Below are positions 17,110-25,149 of a stretch of DNA of 64,000 nt, piece after piece. A model generated the notes under the pieces. The model had not been told where the DNA came from, ran no database searches, and worked only from the letters and a program-made list of their open reading frames with translations. Both the position numbers and the translations under genes were made by a program. Positions within the stretch are counted from its first letter, which is position 1; each line of letters begins with the position of its first letter. Source of the stretch: Paludisphaera mucosa (lineage in GTDB: Bacteria; Planctomycetota; Planctomycetia; Isosphaerales; Isosphaeraceae); contig NZ_JARRAG010000006.1 of assembly GCF_029589435.1 (NCBI RefSeq), positions 1 through 64,000 of the forward strand. The letters run 5' to 3'.

Positions 17110-17241
17110 ATGAAGCGCATCCGTCACTCGCCCGATCAGATCGTCCGCAAGCTCCGTGAAGCCGACGCCGAGTCGGCCAGGGGGGTCGGCGTCCCCGAGA
17201 TCTGCAGGGCCCTGGACGTCTCCGAGAATACCTACCACCGC
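17110..17241 (+). pseudogene. IS3-family OrfA transposase fragment (5' part only)
   Basis: The frame from ATG 17110 reads MKRIRHSPDQIVRKLREADA, then VPEICRALDVSENTYHR. This is the N-terminal HTH of IS3-family OrfA, whose usual form is RRHTPEQIIRKLREAD...VCR.L.VSE.TYHRWR. After TYHR the sequence changes abruptly to unrelated residues (GRLRFSCGG), so the copy is cut at about 17241. No OrfB or terminal repeat is present nearby. It marks an old rearrangement at the border between the recombinase module and the CBASS operon. Confidence 0.75.
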
Positions 17242-17371
17242 GGGCGGCTCCGATTCAGCTGCGGCGGGCAGGTCCCTCCATTCCCTCCAGCGTCGGCGAC
17301 CTGGGGGGCGAGCGAGGACGTGCTTCGTGCGGTCGATGAGTCGCTGCCCGGAGCGTGGCGTGCTCGCCGAC

Positions 17372-18106
17372 TCATCGGCTCTTTCCCTTTCGTCGTTTCA
17401 CACCGTCCGGCTGATGACGTTCGGCGATTCGATTCGCGGGCCGCGAGTCGATCGGCGACGGCAAGTCGTACTGCGAAGCGAACCATGCTCGGCCGAGCTT
17501 GGCCCGCAACTCGTTGACGATGGTATGGTGACATCGGCCGAGACGACGCCGGCTCCCGCAGGGGCAGGGCACCTTGTTGGCCGGTCGCTTCTTCAGCGAG
17601 GCGAGCCTCACGAGCTCTTGGGCCGCCATCCTGTCGGGAACCCCGAACAAGGAGGCGAAGTGCTGCCGGAGGCCGTCCCTCCCGTGCTCCAGTTCGCCGT
17701 AGGGCGAGACGCCGTGCTTCTCTCGATAGCTGTACCCGAAGAGATAGGGGACGACGAAGGTTTCGACGAAGGCGCCGATCGTCGTGTCGGGTCCCGTACG
17801 AAGCCGCAGCTCGGTCGGGGCCGCGAGGCACAGCGAGCCGTCCTCGAGCTTGTGGTAGGTCTTCGGGATCCTGCCGCCGTTCTCGAACACGGCGGGGGCC
17901 GTCGCCGGGAATGACGGCGGGATCAGCAGATCGATTTGATACGCGTCCCCGATGATCACATCGCCCGGGCCGCGAACGTGGAAGTGGAGTTCGCCCCGGA
18001 CCTTCAGGCTCGCGTCCGGGGACGGGACGATCCGCAGGTCGGGGTTGTTCGCGAGCAGTTCCTCGACGCCCCAGCGTCGGTGTCGTTCGACGACTGACGG
18101 AGGCAT
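17372..18106 (-). CDS. E2-like ubiquitin-conjugating-fold protein of a short type II CBASS, with SEC-C motif
   Basis: 244 residues from ATG 18106; TGATG overlaps the cyclase stop. Residues about 20-150 have the bacterial E2-like fold pattern: ELHFHVRG strand, YQIDLLIPPSFPATAPAVFE, GRIPKTYHKLEDGSLCL with the presumed catalytic Cys93, and a helix FVETFVVPYLFGYSYRE. The C-terminal part has a SEC-C-type zinc motif, PCPCGSRRRLGRCH. Short type II CBASS operons carry an E2 enzyme without E1 or JAB partners. In that family the E2 acts on the CD-NTase to prime signalling. Here no E1 or deconjugase gene is adjacent, matching the short type. Confidence 0.8.
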   Translation of the reverse strand: MPPSVVERHRRWGVEELLANNPDLRIVPSPDASLKVRGELHFHVRGPGDVIIGDAYQIDLLIPPSFPATAPAVFENGGRIPKTYHKLEDGSLCLAAPTELRLRTGPDTTIGAFVETFVVPYLFGYSYREKHGVSPYGELEHGRDGLRQHFASLFGVPDRMAAQELVRLASLKKRPANKVPCPCGSRRRLGRCHHTIVNELRAKLGRAWFASQYDLPSPIDSRPANRIAERHQPDGVKRRKGKSR

Positions 18107-19272
18107 CACCGTCCCCACGGCCGCGGCGCGGACGGGATGTGGAGCACCGGGGCGGTCCTCGCCACCGCGGCGACTGTGACAGAGCCGGTCGAGGTCAACC
18201 GGCGGACCTCGCCGTCTGTGAGGTCCACCCTGAAGGCCGACTTCACTCGCGTCTTCACGGAGCCGTCGCCGACGGCGGCCGGTAGCCGCGCAATGTCGGC
18301 CCGAACCGCCGCGTGCCACTCCCAGAAGCTCTTCTCCAGGCGCGGGTCGCGGGCCCACTTGTCGGCGTAGTCCTCCGCCGGATCGGCCGGGTTGGGCACC
18401 CGAGGCCTCTCAGGGTTGATGAAGTTCGGCATCTTCTCGACGATGTTCCGCAGGGCCAGGCCGATGTCGGTCTCGCCCTCGTACGCACGGGCCGCAAGGT
18501 TCGTGATGATCATCGAGATCGGGGCCATGTCGGCGACCTCCGGGTCGCTGTACATCACGTCGCGGTGCCGCTTCAGGAGCTGGATGCTCCGCTGGAGCGT
18601 CGTCTTCCACTCGTACGGGGGCACGTCTTCGACCGACGCACGGATCGCGAACTGAGCGGGAGCCCGGCCCAGGGCGGCCCGGCCCTCGAACCAGACGGCG
18701 AAGCCCCGCGGGTTGCTGCTGGGCCAGAGGGGCGAAATCCTCTCGTAGTTCGGATCCCGCTTGTCGGTGATGGCGACGGCCCTCAGGGCCAGTTCGGGCG
18801 CCACCCCGAGGCTCCGAACGCGGAGCTGCCCGGACGGTTCCTCGGGCACGCAGGGCAGCGTGTCCAGGTGGAACTTCACCTCGTCCGAATACTGAAGCCG
18901 CCAGCACCGGTTGTGCTCGGTGACGGGCTTCAGCATGTCGTGGGCTTTCGCGTAGCCCACGATCTCGCGGCCGTAGAGCTCCTTGAGCTGCCGCTGGGTC
19001 AGCGTCGACCTGCCGAGCCCTTTCAGGACGCAGACGTTGTCGAGGTCGTACTCGTCGCCGTCCCGCAAGGGCCGGTTCACCGTGCCGAATCGAAACGAGC
19101 CCTGGGGCCGGACGTCCGGATCGTAGGCCGCGAGCAGAGATTCCGGCCGCAGGAGCCACACGCCCAGGCTCCGATGTCGGTCCGCGGCCTTCTTGTAGAG
19201 AGACTTCGGGATGTCGAGGTGCTCGATCACGATATCGAGAGAGCGGCTGAAGGCTTCGTGCTCCACGTCCAT
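18106..19272 (-). CDS. CBASS CD-NTase (cGAS/DncV-like nucleotidyltransferase)
   Basis: 388 residues from ATG 19272 (MDVEHEAFSRSL). The nucleotidyltransferase signature is VRPQGSFRFGT with Gly58-Ser59, followed by DGDEYDLDNV with Asp76 and Asp78. The third acidic residue is probably Asp137 in VKFHLDTLP. The C-terminal half is the helical domain of this superfamily. On phage infection such enzymes make a cyclic di- or trinucleotide that switches on the effector. The gene shares one base with the end of the effector gene (TAATG) and with the E2 start (TGATG), so the three are tightly coupled. The exact clade and product cannot be told by eye. Confidence 0.88.
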   Translation of the reverse strand: MDVEHEAFSRSLDIVIEHLDIPKSLYKKAADRHRSLGVWLLRPESLLAAYDPDVRPQGSFRFGTVNRPLRDGDEYDLDNVCVLKGLGRSTLTQRQLKELYGREIVGYAKAHDMLKPVTEHNRCWRLQYSDEVKFHLDTLPCVPEEPSGQLRVRSLGVAPELALRAVAITDKRDPNYERISPLWPSSNPRGFAVWFEGRAALGRAPAQFAIRASVEDVPPYEWKTTLQRSIQLLKRHRDVMYSDPEVADMAPISMIITNLAARAYEGETDIGLALRNIVEKMPNFINPERPRVPNPADPAEDYADKWARDPRLEKSFWEWHAAVRADIARLPAAVGDGSVKTRVKSAFRVDLTDGEVRRLTSTGSVTVAAVARTAPVLHIPSAPRPWGR

Positions 19273-20471
19273 TACAGGTCTCCTCCGAGGGGGATGTTGA
19301 TCGTCGGCACGAAGCCGCCGGGCTCGTTGTTCTGGTCGTAGATGCACCACGTCATGTCGGCCTTGGGCATGCGGGACCGCCCGAATTCGACCGCAGCGGA
19401 CACGGACACGACCGGGAACACGTGAAGCGTGGTCGTATGGCCGTGAACGGCCTTGATGCGATCGAACAGCCCCCGCAGGACGGTCCGGAACCGCGCCAGG
19501 TGCTCCCTCGCCTTGATGACGTCGTTCCCCGGCTGGGCGACCGTCACGCTCCAGATGCGGGCGTCGGCCCCCAGCACCGCTTGAATCCGGTCGGGGGTCA
19601 CCGTGGCACTGAGGGCGAGGACGAGGGCCGGAGGGCCGTCGAACGACTCGGGCTCGCGGACCTCGAAGGGCAGGGGGGCGGCGGAGGTCGGCCACGACCA
19701 GGTCGTCGGCTCGCGGTGACGCTGGTAGACGTCGACGGGCGCGATGTCGCCGAGGAGGGTCCCCAGGAGCACGAGGAGCGGCTGCGGGGCGAGGGCGAAC
19801 ACGGACAGGTGGTCGATCTCCCGCTGCGACACCCGCTCGCGGACCCTCTGGTCGAATCGGGTCGCGAGGTGTCTCGCCTCGCTTCCCCAGAACTCGGGGG
19901 ATTTGTCCTGGAGCGAGCTGTCGGTGAGCCCCAAGGCGATCGGGCTCGCCTCGGCGGGGTAGCGGTCGGGGAACATCGCCGCGGCCGCCTCGTTGAAATC
20001 GAAGGGCGCGCCCTGCTCGCCGACGTTCGCCCCGTAGAAGAGGACGTTACTCCGACGACCGGGGTCGATCCCGGTGACGATCTCGATTCGCCGCTCGTGG
20101 CCGGCCTTCATCCGCCTGAGGAGCGTCGCCTGGTAGCGGCCCCCGTCCTGGTGCTGATCGATCTTCCGGTGGCACTCGTGGCAGACGAGGATGAGGTTGC
20201 CGACGTCGTTCAGCTCCTCTTCGGTGATCTCGTCATGGCCCCGAGGCCCGGCCGCCTTGAACGAATATATGTGGGCCTTCTGGCTCGTGTTGACCTGCTC
20301 CTGGGTCACCGACGACCGGGAGAGGATCTTGTTGCATCCGGAGAACTCGCACCGCCCCGCGGCCCGGCCCCAAAGCATCGACTCGACCGGCCGCTTGATC
20401 GTCCGGCTCGTCTCTTCCCTCACGCCCGGTGGGAGCGTTCGGCTCTTTCGTCTCGTGGCGTTCTTCGCCAT
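19272..20471 (-). CDS. cap5: CBASS effector Cap5: HNH nuclease fused to SAVED sensor
   Basis: 399 residues from ATG 20471 (an ATG at 20486 is possible). The N-terminal HNH domain (about 35-115) has the zinc pair CEFSGC (Cys41/46), AHIYSF with His67, GNLILVCHECHRKID, and the second zinc pair CHEC. The C-terminal SAVED domain (about 180-399) has LSVFALAPQPLLVLLGTLLG, PALVLALSATV, LHVFPVVSVSAAVEFGR and the ending YDQNN. In this family SAVED binds the cyclic oligonucleotide and drives assembly that activates DNA degradation, killing the infected cell. First gene of the operon; its promoter lies in the 180-bp divergent region shared with a sigma factor gene. Confidence 0.9.
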   Translation of the reverse strand: MAKNATRRKSRTLPPGVREETSRTIKRPVESMLWGRAAGRCEFSGCNKILSRSSVTQEQVNTSQKAHIYSFKAAGPRGHDEITEEELNDVGNLILVCHECHRKIDQHQDGGRYQATLLRRMKAGHERRIEIVTGIDPGRRSNVLFYGANVGEQGAPFDFNEAAAAMFPDRYPAEASPIALGLTDSSLQDKSPEFWGSEARHLATRFDQRVRERVSQREIDHLSVFALAPQPLLVLLGTLLGDIAPVDVYQRHREPTTWSWPTSAAPLPFEVREPESFDGPPALVLALSATVTPDRIQAVLGADARIWSVTVAQPGNDVIKAREHLARFRTVLRGLFDRIKAVHGHTTTLHVFPVVSVSAAVEFGRSRMPKADMTWCIYDQNNEPGGFVPTINIPLGGDL

Positions 20472-20599
20472 ATGTTCTACTCGCATTGGATGGACGGCCA
20501 ACTCGGTCGCCCGGCACATGGGGCGGCGGGCATCGCACCGGGGTCGGCCTAGGTGGGACCCGGGCGTGGCCACAGGGCCCGCTATACTGGTCAACGACG

Positions 20600-20639
20600 G
20601 ACCGTGACATCCGGCGAAGGTGCGGGATTTGTCACGGTC
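20600..20639. promoter_or_regulatory. 10-bp inverted repeat between CBASS and the sigma/peptidase operon
   Basis: Arms GACCGTGACA (20600-20609) and TGTCACGGTC (20630-20639) are perfect, separated by 20 bases. They lie in the divergent region, 24 bases before the sigma factor ATG. A TATACT hexamer on the plus strand (20583-20588) stands just upstream. A likely operator for a dimeric regulator of one or both operons. Confidence 0.6.
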
Positions 20640-20662
20640 TGCCGTAGACGTTGGTGGACGAG

Positions 20663-21361
20663 ATGACCGAGCCGAGTATTGCGGGACGGGCCGACGGGCC
20701 GACGACCGACGACGGGAGTGAGCCGTCGGACGACGTCCTCCTTGCCCGGACCTCGGACAAGTCGGACGAGTCGTCCTGCCGGGCGGCTTGGGGGATGTTC
20801 TACGGGCGGCACGCCGAGTACCTCTACGGTGTCTGCATGCCCGCTTATCGAACAAAACTGGGGGAGACCGGCGTCGGGGATCTCGTCGCCGAGACCTTCC
20901 TCAAGGTGTACGACAAGGCCGCCGCGACCTACCAGCCGGCCAGGGACGGTGATGCTGATTACCGGCGGCAGCGGGTCCGTGCGTGGTTGGGGACCATCGC
21001 GAAGAACCTGGTGCGCGACATCCTCCGGGGCCGCAAACGGCTGCCCGCGTCCCACCTCGAACACGATGAGTGGCGGGACGTACCCGAGCACGACCAGAGC
21101 CCGCAGTCGACTTCGACCGAGGAAGTCAGCCGGGCCATGGAGCAGGTCCTCAGCGAGCGGGAGCAGGATGTACTGCGGGTCACCTTCCATTGGCACGATC
21201 CGACGAAGGACCGCCAGAAGCTCCCGAATGAGGCCGTGGACGAACTCGCGCGACTCTGGAACCTGAAGCCCGACAACATCCGGCAGATCCGGAGACGGGC
21301 CCTTCAGAAGCTCAAGGCCGCCCTTCCGCCCGATGTGTCTGCGGATGCCAGCGGGAGGTAG
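20663..21361 (+). CDS. Sigma-70-family RNA polymerase sigma factor (ECF-like) beside CBASS
   Basis: 232 residues from ATG 20663; GTG 20654 and TTG 20651 are alternatives. Region 2 is seen at GMFYGRHAEYLYGVCMPAYR and VGDLVAETFLKVYDKA, then VRAWLGTIAKNLVRDILRGR. Region 4 is LSEREQDVLRVTF, then NEAVDELARLWNLKPDNIRQIRRRALQKLK. It is the first of three close plus-strand genes, followed by an unknown protein and an ImmA/IrrE-type peptidase, and is divergent from the CBASS operon. It may direct transcription of its own operon and of the defence genes; that role is inferred from position. Confidence 0.85.
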   Translation: MTEPSIAGRADGPTTDDGSEPSDDVLLARTSDKSDESSCRAAWGMFYGRHAEYLYGVCMPAYRTKLGETGVGDLVAETFLKVYDKAAATYQPARDGDADYRRQRVRAWLGTIAKNLVRDILRGRKRLPASHLEHDEWRDVPEHDQSPQSTSTEEVSRAMEQVLSEREQDVLRVTFHWHDPTKDRQKLPNEAVDELARLWNLKPDNIRQIRRRALQKLKAALPPDVSADASGR

Positions 21362-21364
21362 ACC

Positions 21365-21802
21365 ATGCCGAAGCTTCCACCAAACGACATCGATCCCACC
21401 GACCCGGCCTTGGAGAAGCTCGTCGAGCGAGCGATGCAAGACTGCGGGTGGCTCCTGCCGACGACCATCGAGGGGGTGCGCCGCGCCGAGGCCGAACTGC
21501 TGGAGAGGCACGTTCCGCTTCCCGAGCGGTTGCGTGATCCGCATCGTCTCCTCGACCGCCGTGTGCTCTCCGAGCCGAAGGCCGTGCCCTCCAGCACACC
21601 GGTTGCCTCGACCGACCCGTGGAAGGCCTTGCCGATCGCTCTCATCGAGCTCGCCCGCGAGGTCGGCCTGACCATCGAGCAGTCGTTGAAGCTCCTGAAG
21701 ATGGGCCGCCAGGTCGTCGCGCATCGGAGCAGCACGAAGAAAGACGAGATGGATTTGGCCGACTGGCGGAAGTTCTACGAGGCGGTGAAGGAGTTCCTGT
21801 GA
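21365..21802 (+). CDS. Unknown protein between sigma factor and ImmA-like peptidase (candidate anti-sigma)
   Basis: 145 residues, ATG 21365, three bases after the sigma stop, with GGGAGG upstream. The N-terminal half is LPPNDIDPTDPALEKLVERA and GVRRAEAELLERHVPLPERL; a linker follows. The C-terminal half has EVGLTIEQSLKLLKMGRQVV and MDLADWRKFYEAVKEF, which look helical. No membrane segment is seen. No known family is recognised. Its place between a sigma factor and a cytoplasmic metallopeptidase makes it a candidate soluble anti-sigma factor and peptidase substrate, analogous in logic to ImmR/ImmA. That is a hypothesis only. Confidence 0.75.
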   Translation: MPKLPPNDIDPTDPALEKLVERAMQDCGWLLPTTIEGVRRAEAELLERHVPLPERLRDPHRLLDRRVLSEPKAVPSSTPVASTDPWKALPIALIELAREVGLTIEQSLKLLKMGRQVVAHRSSTKKDEMDLADWRKFYEAVKEFL

Positions 21803-22839
21803 GCGGGATCGCATCAAGTCGCAAGGTGCAAAAGCTCGCATATGACCTGGGCCTCCGCGGCGACGGGGCCGTCGTCGACCAGGTGCTCGAATACTGCATG
21901 GGCCAGGTTGCCGGTTGGGCCGATGAGGACGGAGTGGCGACGCTCGCGGAGCTGGAGGGGGTCGCGTGCCGCCGCTTGTGCCTCGAGTTCGAAGAGATCT
22001 GGAGCGACGACGACATCGAGCGGCTCGTCAGGAAGTACGCCGAGCAAGGCGAGTACGCCTTCGCCTACATCCGCACGGCGTTCGACGGCGAGACGTTCGG
22101 GACGACGCTCATCCGCGACGACGTCGCCCCCGGCGTGAAGAGCTATATCGCCTTCATCGACTGCCGCGGCCCGAAGGCCCATCGCCGCTACTTCACCCGC
22201 TGGCACGAGATCGCCCATCTTCTCACGCTGCCGCCCCGGTCGGGAGAGCCGGTGAACCGATCCCCCCTCGGCCGCTGCCCCGTCGAACAACTGATGGACA
22301 AGATCGCGGCGGAGGTCGGCTTCTTCGACCCGATCTTCCGACCCGCTCTGGAGGGCTACCTCGCCTCGGGCTCTCTCGGGTTCCAAGTCGTCGAGCAGAT
22401 CCGTCGTGACCACTGCCCGACGGCGAGCTTCCAGTCGACGCTCATCGCGTGCGTCCGCCAGGCACCCGTGCCCGCGGTCTACGTCGAGGCGGCGATGGGC
22501 TACAAGAAAGACGAAGCGACGAAAGTCTTCTCGCCCCAGAGGACGCTCTTCCCGGTCGAATTGCCCGAGGCCCGCCTCCGCATCCAGAATGCGACGGGGA
22601 ACGACGAAGCACGGAGGCTCCGCCTGAGGTTCGATCGCAACATGGAGGTGCCTGGAACCTCGGTTCTCGCCCGTCTTTTCGGCGGCGAGGTTGATCGGGG
22701 CTCCTCGACAGACCTCGCCGGTCACGAGGCTCTGTCGAATTGGGAGCACTCCGACGGCTCGACCCTGAGTGACGCGACCGTTTTCATCGAGGCAAGGCGA
22801 CTCCCGTCGCAGGTATTCGGGCTCGTCGTCCCATGCTGA
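21799..22839 (+). CDS. ImmA/IrrE-type zinc metallopeptidase
   Basis: 346 residues starting at GTG 21799, which overlaps the previous stop (GTGA). The zinc-binding motif is HEIAH (His136, Glu137, His140) in YFTRWHEIAHLLTLPP, with a downstream acidic helix VEQLMDKIAAEVGFFDPIF that can supply the third ligand. The C-terminal 150 residues contain a beta-rich domain of unknown type (VPAVYVEAAMGYKKDEATKVF). The family typically cleaves a repressor or regulator upon a stress signal. Coupled to an unknown gene and a sigma factor, it may cleave the middle protein to release sigma. Confidence 0.85.
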   Translation: MSGIASSRKVQKLAYDLGLRGDGAVVDQVLEYCMGQVAGWADEDGVATLAELEGVACRRLCLEFEEIWSDDDIERLVRKYAEQGEYAFAYIRTAFDGETFGTTLIRDDVAPGVKSYIAFIDCRGPKAHRRYFTRWHEIAHLLTLPPRSGEPVNRSPLGRCPVEQLMDKIAAEVGFFDPIFRPALEGYLASGSLGFQVVEQIRRDHCPTASFQSTLIACVRQAPVPAVYVEAAMGYKKDEATKVFSPQRTLFPVELPEARLRIQNATGNDEARRLRLRFDRNMEVPGTSVLARLFGGEVDRGSSTDLAGHEALSNWEHSDGSTLSDATVFIEARRLPSQVFGLVVPC

Positions 22840-22872
22840 TGGCGACAAGCGGGCCGCCTGGATGTTCGGCGA

Positions 22873-23772
22873 TCAAGTCTGCTTCATACGCTCGTTAACG
22901 TCGTCGGGCGAAGCCGCCATAAACTCGTCGAGCGATAGGGGCAGGGTTGGCAGCCCAAGGAACCGGTGAGCCGCTCTCAACCGCATCAGGTAGCGGCCGT
23001 CGCCCGTCACGACGACGTTCGCCGCAGCAGCGTAGATCGCGTGCGAAACGTCGTGCATGCGGGAGCGGAACTTGTCGAACGAATCAGCCCGGTAACCAAT
23101 CTGCTCCAGGTATGCGAACACGAGATTGACGACCGTCTCCCTCGTCTTGTGCGAGGCCAGCAGCTCTGCCCCTTTGGGTAGGGTATCGAGGTTCCATTCG
23201 TAGTTGTAGTTCCAGAGCTTCACACCCAGGCCCGCCAAGACCTTCGAGTCGGTGAAAAGGTTCTCCGGAGCTAGGTTGTTTACAGCCAAGACATTGATTT
23301 CGTCCTCCGCACGTCTGCGTTCGAACAAGGGGACGCCGGGCTCAGCTTTGACGTCCGCGCCGAGCTCTCCATAGACCTCCTCGAAAGCTGCCGCGGACTT
23401 CATGCTCATCAGAGATCGCTCATTCTCTTCGGCCGCCAGAGTTAACTCGTATCCGTCGAGCACACGACTCATGCAAATTCGTGGATCTTCCTGGATGAGC
23501 CGGGATGGTCCCTGATTGTGTTCCGCTGGGAGGAACTCCCAATTCCCCGTCGTTTGCGAGAGGATCGCGATGCTCTCGGCGACTCGCTTCTCGGCCTCGG
23601 TCTGGTCTTGGACCTCCCGGATGATGACTGCTATTTCCTCCAGGTGGGCCGGGCTGTAGGTGAAAAGGAACTCCTCCTGCTTGAAGGCAGCTATATGTCC
23701 GGCGAGCCCCGGGCGCTCGTCGCGGCGTAGCCGCACGAAGACGTCGTGATCCAGGTAAATCGTCTTCGCCAT
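22873..23772 (-). CDS. PIN-like domain protein
   Basis: 299 residues. GGAGGG stands 8 bases before ATG 23772. The N-terminal YLDHDVFVRL and the late block HDVSHAIYAAAANVVVTGDGRY match the scattered acidic residues of PIN-fold nucleases (first Asp near residue 8, a conserved D..H..A.A helix, and TGD). The middle 150 residues are extra, helical and Glu-rich. It is about twice the length of VapC toxins and has no adjacent antitoxin, so it may be a defence-type RNase rather than a classic toxin. It is convergent with the ImmA-like gene (33 bases apart) and lies upstream of nothing else on its strand until the vapC-like gene. Confidence 0.65.
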   Translation of the reverse strand: MAKTIYLDHDVFVRLRRDERPGLAGHIAAFKQEEFLFTYSPAHLEEIAVIIREVQDQTEAEKRVAESIAILSQTTGNWEFLPAEHNQGPSRLIQEDPRICMSRVLDGYELTLAAEENERSLMSMKSAAAFEEVYGELGADVKAEPGVPLFERRRAEDEINVLAVNNLAPENLFTDSKVLAGLGVKLWNYNYEWNLDTLPKGAELLASHKTRETVVNLVFAYLEQIGYRADSFDKFRSRMHDVSHAIYAAAANVVVTGDGRYLMRLRAAHRFLGLPTLPLSLDEFMAASPDDVNERMKQT

Positions 23773-23847
23773 TTCGCTGACCCTCCTTCGTTTGATCCTC
23801 GGCCCGCGGCGTCGATCGATGATTCAGGCGGCCGGCCGTCAAATTCG

Positions 23848-24273
23848 TCAGGGGGAATACAACGTGACGCCCACTGCGGCCGCCGTCGCCTTGAGCTTGG
23901 CGTCGAGGGTGGCCAAGGGCAGGCCCCGCCGCATGGCGAGCTCGAGGTAGGCCGCGTCGTACGCCGACAGCTTCTGGGCCCGCGCGAGCGAGAGCGTCTC
24001 GCCCCAGGCGTGGGCGGTCGTCTCGTCATCGACCGTGATGGGGAACGTGCCGAGGAGCGAGAGGAACCGTGACGTGTCCGCGGCGGTGATTCGCTGGCGG
24101 CGTTCACCCACCAGCAGGACGTTCGCCACTTCGAGCGGCCAGAGGCTCGGCACGTAGGCTCGGGCCGAGGGGATTAGCCCTAGCAGGTTGTCGGCGTACG
24201 GGTCGGCCTCGTCGTCGAAGCCCCAGGCCATCACCACCGAGTTGTCGAGGACGAACTCATCCGTGCTGCTCAT
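23848..24273 (-). CDS. vapC: VapC-type PIN ribonuclease toxin
   Basis: 141 residues. It has the PIN features FVLDNSVVMAWGFDDE (first Asp), WPLEVANVLLVGERR (Glu) and LSAYDAAYLELAMRRGLPLATLDAKL (two Asp), in correct order. Length and layout are typical for VapC, which cleaves tRNA or rRNA when its antitoxin is lost. The antitoxin gene lies 33 bases upstream on the same strand. Confidence 0.9.
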   Translation of the reverse strand: MSSTDEFVLDNSVVMAWGFDDEADPYADNLLGLIPSARAYVPSLWPLEVANVLLVGERRQRITAADTSRFLSLLGTFPITVDDETTAHAWGETLSLARAQKLSAYDAAYLELAMRRGLPLATLDAKLKATAAAVGVTLYSP

Positions 24274-24306
24274 GACGCTCCTTCGTGAGCGGTAGACTCA
24301 TGTCCT

Positions 24307-24552
24307 TCAGAACCGCCGGCCTTCCTCGATCATCTCGCGGATGGTGAGCCCGTCGAGGGAGCGACCCTTGCGGAAGCGCCGCATCTCCTCGACGGCCGCC
24401 CGGACGTCCGGCTTCTCGGCGGCCGGGGGCGGCACGAGGACGGCCACGGGCACGCCGTGCTTGGTGATCGTGATGCGCTCCCCCTTGGCCACCCGCTCGA
24501 GCAGCTGCGGGAGATGCGTCTTGGCCTGATAGCTCCCTACAGTCTTCTCCAT
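24307..24552 (-). CDS. Phd/YefM-type antitoxin of the VapC-like toxin
   Basis: 81 residues from ATG 24552, which has AGGAGGGG just upstream, so the longer frame to 24618 is rejected. MEKTVGSYQAKTHLPQLLERV followed by GERITITKHGVPVAVLVPP is the standard Phd/YefM DNA-binding fold. The Pro/Arg-rich C-terminus (MRRFRKGRSLDGLTIREMI) should wrap and neutralise the toxin. Expected to repress its own promoter in the region right of 24560. Confidence 0.9.
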   Translation of the reverse strand: MEKTVGSYQAKTHLPQLLERVAKGERITITKHGVPVAVLVPPPAAEKPDVRAAVEEMRRFRKGRSLDGLTIREMIEEGRRF

Positions 24553-25149
24553 GACCCCTCCTGGTTTAGACCGGTCTTCGACCAGTCTACCAGCCTTCTC
24601 CAGTTTCGGCAAACCCATGCCGATCGTAGGTCATAACAGGAAATTATGACCTGCAAAGGCGTAAGTTCTTGCGGTAAAAGGGGTCGCGTACTTGACGCCC
24701 GTGCGACACCAGCCGAGCAAGGGCCCCACGTGGGTCGTCCGAGAGCCCCCACCGTATGTCACCTGCCCGTGTTGCCCACCAGTTGCTCAAACGGCTGGCT
24801 CTTCGCCTCGCCAAACTGGCCCGGAGGCGGCCAGCGCGCCTATACAGCACCGGCAGCTGAAGTGCATCTGCCGCGGCTTGGAGGCCCTGTGGCAAAGGTC
24901 CGCTGCGATGCCAGAGGACGACCCCGGCGCCGGTTCGTTACCGGCGCAGCAGGACGTCGCCCTTTGTCAGGCACCGACGTCCATAAATCAGGGCAGGACG
25001 GCCGCGGTGCCGGCGAGGCCGACCCGACCGGATCACGAAGGGCACGACGCAACCAGCCGGCCCGGAGGAGGGCAGGGGCCTACCGGGCCGTCGGGTACGG
25101 CCTTTATGTTGCGTTAGTCAAAGCTGACTTATCACGCGGCGTGGCGACC
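24553..25149. other. Intergenic stretch, antitoxin promoter side
   Basis: AT-richer near 24620-24660, where the antitoxin promoter must lie. To 25149 I see no convincing gene, RNA or repeat. The open frames have irregular composition. Confidence 0.35.

Noticed and set aside
17242-17371. Continuation of the IS3 fragment towards the CBASS operon
   Set aside because: After TYHR no IS3 residues are recognisable in any frame.
24692-25117. Open frame with several Cys in the gap after the antitoxin gene
   Set aside because: Cys spacing is irregular and the frame lacks a start signal; probably chance.
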